Of a stretch of 64,000 bases of DNA, positions 59,584 through 64,000 are shown piece after piece. Made by a program: the position numbers and the translations under genes. Origin of the DNA: Nonomuraea helvata (lineage in GTDB: Bacteria; Actinomycetota; Actinomycetes; Streptosporangiales; Streptosporangiaceae); contig NZ_BAAAXV010000001.1 of assembly GCF_039535785.1 (NCBI RefSeq), forward strand, positions 496,001 through 560,000, in the 5' to 3' direction. Position 1 is the first letter of the stretch; each line of letters begins with the position of its first letter. The notes under the pieces were generated by a model, which was not told where the DNA came from, did not search any database, and saw only the letters and a list, made by a program, of their open reading frames with translations.

Positions 59584-61011
59584 GTGCCACACATCAGTTC
59601 TTTTCGCCGTCGGTTGAGACTGTCTGCCGCGGCCGTCGCCGCGCTGTCGACGGCCGGTGTCGGTATCGCCGCGACACATGTCGCATCGGCGGCCACAGCC
59701 GGATGCCAGGTCACTTACACGGTGACCAACCAATGGTCCGGAGGCTTCGGCGCCAATGTTAGCGTTAACAATCTCGGCGACCCGATCAACGGCTGGAAGC
59801 TGTCCTGGTCGTTCGGCGCCGGGCAGACGATCACCCAGCTGTGGAACGGCTCGTACACCCAGTCCGGCTCCCAGGTGACGGTGTCCAACGTCAGCTACAA
59901 CGGCACCATCCCCAGCGGGGGCAGTACCAGCTTCGGGTTCAACGGGAGCTGGAACGGCTCCAACCCGGTGCCGTCGAGCTTCGTCCTGAACGGCGTCACC
60001 TGCAGCGGCGACGTCTCCACCCCCACTCCCACCGTCACGCCGCCGCCCCCGCCGTCCCAGCAGCCGTGTGACATCTACGCCGCGGGCGGCACGCCGTGCG
60101 TGGCGGCGCACAGCACGACCCGTGCCCTGTACGCCTCCTACAACGGCCCGCTGTACCAGGTGCGCCGTGCTTCGGACAACGCCACCCGGGACATCGGGGC
60201 GCTGAGCGCGGGCGGGGGCGCCGACGCCGCGGCGCAGGACGCGTTCTGTGCCGGCACGACATGCCTGATCACCATCATTTACGACCAGTCAGGCCGTAAC
60301 AACCGCCTCACCCAGGCGCCTCCCGGCGGGTTCTCCGGCCCGGCCCCGGGCGGATACGACAACCTCGCGAACGCCACCAAGGCACCGACCACCGTCTACG
60401 GCCGCAAGGCCTACGGCGTCTACGTGGATCCCGGCGTCGGCTACCGCAACAACACCACCAACGGCGTCGCCAAGGGGGACCAGCCGGAGGGGATGTACGC
60501 CATCTTCGACGGCACGCACTACAACGGCGGCTGCTGCTTCGACTACGGCAACGCCGAGACCAACAGCCGTGACAACGGCAACGGCACCATGGAGGCCATC
60601 TACTTCGGCAACATCAAGGTCTGGGGCTACGGCGCCGGCAACGGCCCCTGGATCATGGCCGACCTGGAGAACGGCCTCTTCTCCGGGGTCAACCAGAAGT
60701 ACAACGCCAACGACCCGAGCATCAGCCACCGGTATCTGACGGCCATCATCAAGGGCGAGCCGAACCACTGGTCGATCCGCGGCGGCAACGCGCAGTCGGG
60801 CAGCCTGTCGACCTTCTACAACGGACCGCGCCCCAATGTCGCCGGTTACAACCCGATGAAGAAGGAAGGGGCCATCATCCTCGGCATCGGCGGCGACAAC
60901 AGCCACGGCTCCGCCGGCACCTTCTACGAGGGCGTGATGACCTCCGGCTATCCGACGGATGCCACCGAGAACGCGGTCCAGGCCAACATCGTCGCCGCCG
61001 GATACAGGTGA
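59584..61011 (+). CDS. Secreted CBM2-GH54 alpha-L-arabinofuranosidase
   Basis: 475 aa from GTG 59584 with GAAGGGAAAG upstream. Signal helix 'LSAAAVAALSTAGVGIAATH'. CBM2 (about 40-141), short Pro-rich linker, then a GH54 catalytic domain (about 161-475) starting CDIYAAGGTPCVAAHSTTRA. Nucleophile E337 (TMEAIYFG) and acid/base D438 (IGGDNSH) are at the places expected from the Aspergillus AkAbfB enzyme. GH54 is best known from fungi, where it carries CBM42; here CBM42 is absent and a bacterial CBM2 is used. Confidence 0.92.
   Translation: MPHISSFRRRLRLSAAAVAALSTAGVGIAATHVASAATAGCQVTYTVTNQWSGGFGANVSVNNLGDPINGWKLSWSFGAGQTITQLWNGSYTQSGSQVTVSNVSYNGTIPSGGSTSFGFNGSWNGSNPVPSSFVLNGVTCSGDVSTPTPTVTPPPPPSQQPCDIYAAGGTPCVAAHSTTRALYASYNGPLYQVRRASDNATRDIGALSAGGGADAAAQDAFCAGTTCLITIIYDQSGRNNRLTQAPPGGFSGPAPGGYDNLANATKAPTTVYGRKAYGVYVDPGVGYRNNTTNGVAKGDQPEGMYAIFDGTHYNGGCCFDYGNAETNSRDNGNGTMEAIYFGNIKVWGYGAGNGPWIMADLENGLFSGVNQKYNANDPSISHRYLTAIIKGEPNHWSIRGGNAQSGSLSTFYNGPRPNVAGYNPMKKEGAIILGIGGDNSHGSAGTFYEGVMTSGYPTDATENAVQANIVAAGYR
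59757..59770 (+). promoter_or_regulatory. LacI-operator-like sequence inside the GH54 gene
   Basis: TGTTAGCGTTAACA differs by one base from a perfect TGTTAGCGCTAACA palindrome and closely matches the GTTAGCGCTAAC site at 53981. The codons here (GTT AGC GTT AAC AAT) are AT-rich against the gene's normal usage and against the paralogous CBM2. Confidence 0.35.
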
Positions 61012-61124
61012 GTCAGTCAGGTGGACCAGCTACCGGAGAGCCCTGCAGCCGCGGCGCGCGCCGCGTAGAAGAGCAGTGGGTGCGGCAGCCGGAGAAGTGA
61101 CCGGGTCGGCGACCGGTCAGGCCG

Positions 61125-61158
61125 CTGGAGCCGGCCGCAGAAGGGCGGCCGGCTCCAG
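61125..61158. terminator. Bidirectional hairpin between convergent genes
   Basis: CTGGAGCCGGCCGC and GCGGCCGGCTCCAG are perfect 14-bp arms with a 6-nt loop. It lies between the GH54 stop (61011) and the opposing gene's stop (61180). Confidence 0.85.
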
Positions 61159-61179
61159 GGTTCGGACGTCACATGGGGA

Positions 61180-64000
<2,821 letters not shown>

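Overview
The window is chromosomal DNA from a high-GC, mycelial-type actinomycete. The GC content is very high, GTG starts are frequent, Tat-type lipoprotein and secretion signals occur, an F420-type LLM oxidoreductase is present, and there are secreted CBM2/CBM13 carbohydrate-active enzymes with Pro-Thr linkers. A Streptosporangiaceae (Nonomuraea-like) or Streptomyces-like host is an inference; there is no rRNA or marker gene to settle it. I saw no rRNA, tRNA, CRISPR array, insertion sequence or phage gene.

Layout. (1) 1-3.6 kb: the end of a patatin-like lipase, an SRPBCC protein, a TetR regulator with palindromic operators, and two alpha/beta hydrolases. (2) 3.6-4.0 kb: two decayed gene remnants (TetR tail, SDR fragment). 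(3) 4.0-12.4 kb: a cluster of three different STAND NTPases (XRE-NB-ARC, nSTAND1-WD40, NACHT with a membrane C-terminus) plus a small unknown protein coupled to the NACHT gene. (4) 12.4-14.4 kb: a divergent MFS exporter / MarR pair. (5) 14.4-22.9 kb: a sugar-acid/oligosaccharide catabolic locus under a FadR-type GntR repressor: dehydratase and alcohol dehydrogenase leftwards; GH5-like hydrolase, ABC importer and gntR rightwards. TNGTNNNACNA operators sit between the two arms and again inside the start of gntR. (6) 22.9-30.8 kb: SDR/TetR, monooxygenase, MFS/Lrp, two methyltransferases, a band-7 protein and a TrmB/LuxR-like regulator divergent from (7) a large secreted subtilase (30.9-34.9 kb). 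(8) 35-37 kb: a decayed CAZyme remnant and a CBM2-GH62 arabinofuranosidase. (9) 37-41 kb: MarR, SPW membrane protein, an extra adenylate kinase, a low-GC gene resembling eukaryotic NTF2, and a MerR regulator. (10) 41-46.8 kb: a complete ribose operon lacI-rbsK-rbsD-rbsB-rbsA-rbsC. (11) 46.8-51.2 kb: XRE regulator/quinone reductase, a nucleoside deaminase, an LLM oxidoreductase, and an Lrp regulator with a blasticidin-S-deaminase-like gene. (12) 51.2-64 kb: an arabinoxylan-degrading island: GH30_8 glucuronoxylanase, LacI repressor, CBM13-GH43, CBM13-GH62, GH27-CBM2, CBM2-GH54, and a ThuA/sugar-dehydrogenase/PKD/CBM6/CBM13 giant running off the right edge.

How it works together. The secreted enzymes of regions 8 and 12 cover glucuronoxylan backbone cleavage, arabinose side-chain removal (two GH62 plus GH54), xyloside trimming (GH43) and galactose removal (GH27). 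Operators of known streptomycete types lie beside them: a CebR-type TGGGAGCGCTCCCA site before the GH30 gene, GTTAGCGCTAAC before the GH43 gene, and GAAACTTTC-core palindromes of the xylanase-promoter type before both CAZyme blocks. Regions 5 and 10 supply uptake and catabolism of sugars. The items most worth checking are the triple-STAND cluster, the NTF2-like gene, the BSD-like deaminase, the FadR-type regulon with its tandem-repeated gntR start, and the 20-bp dyad in front of the ribose lacI.
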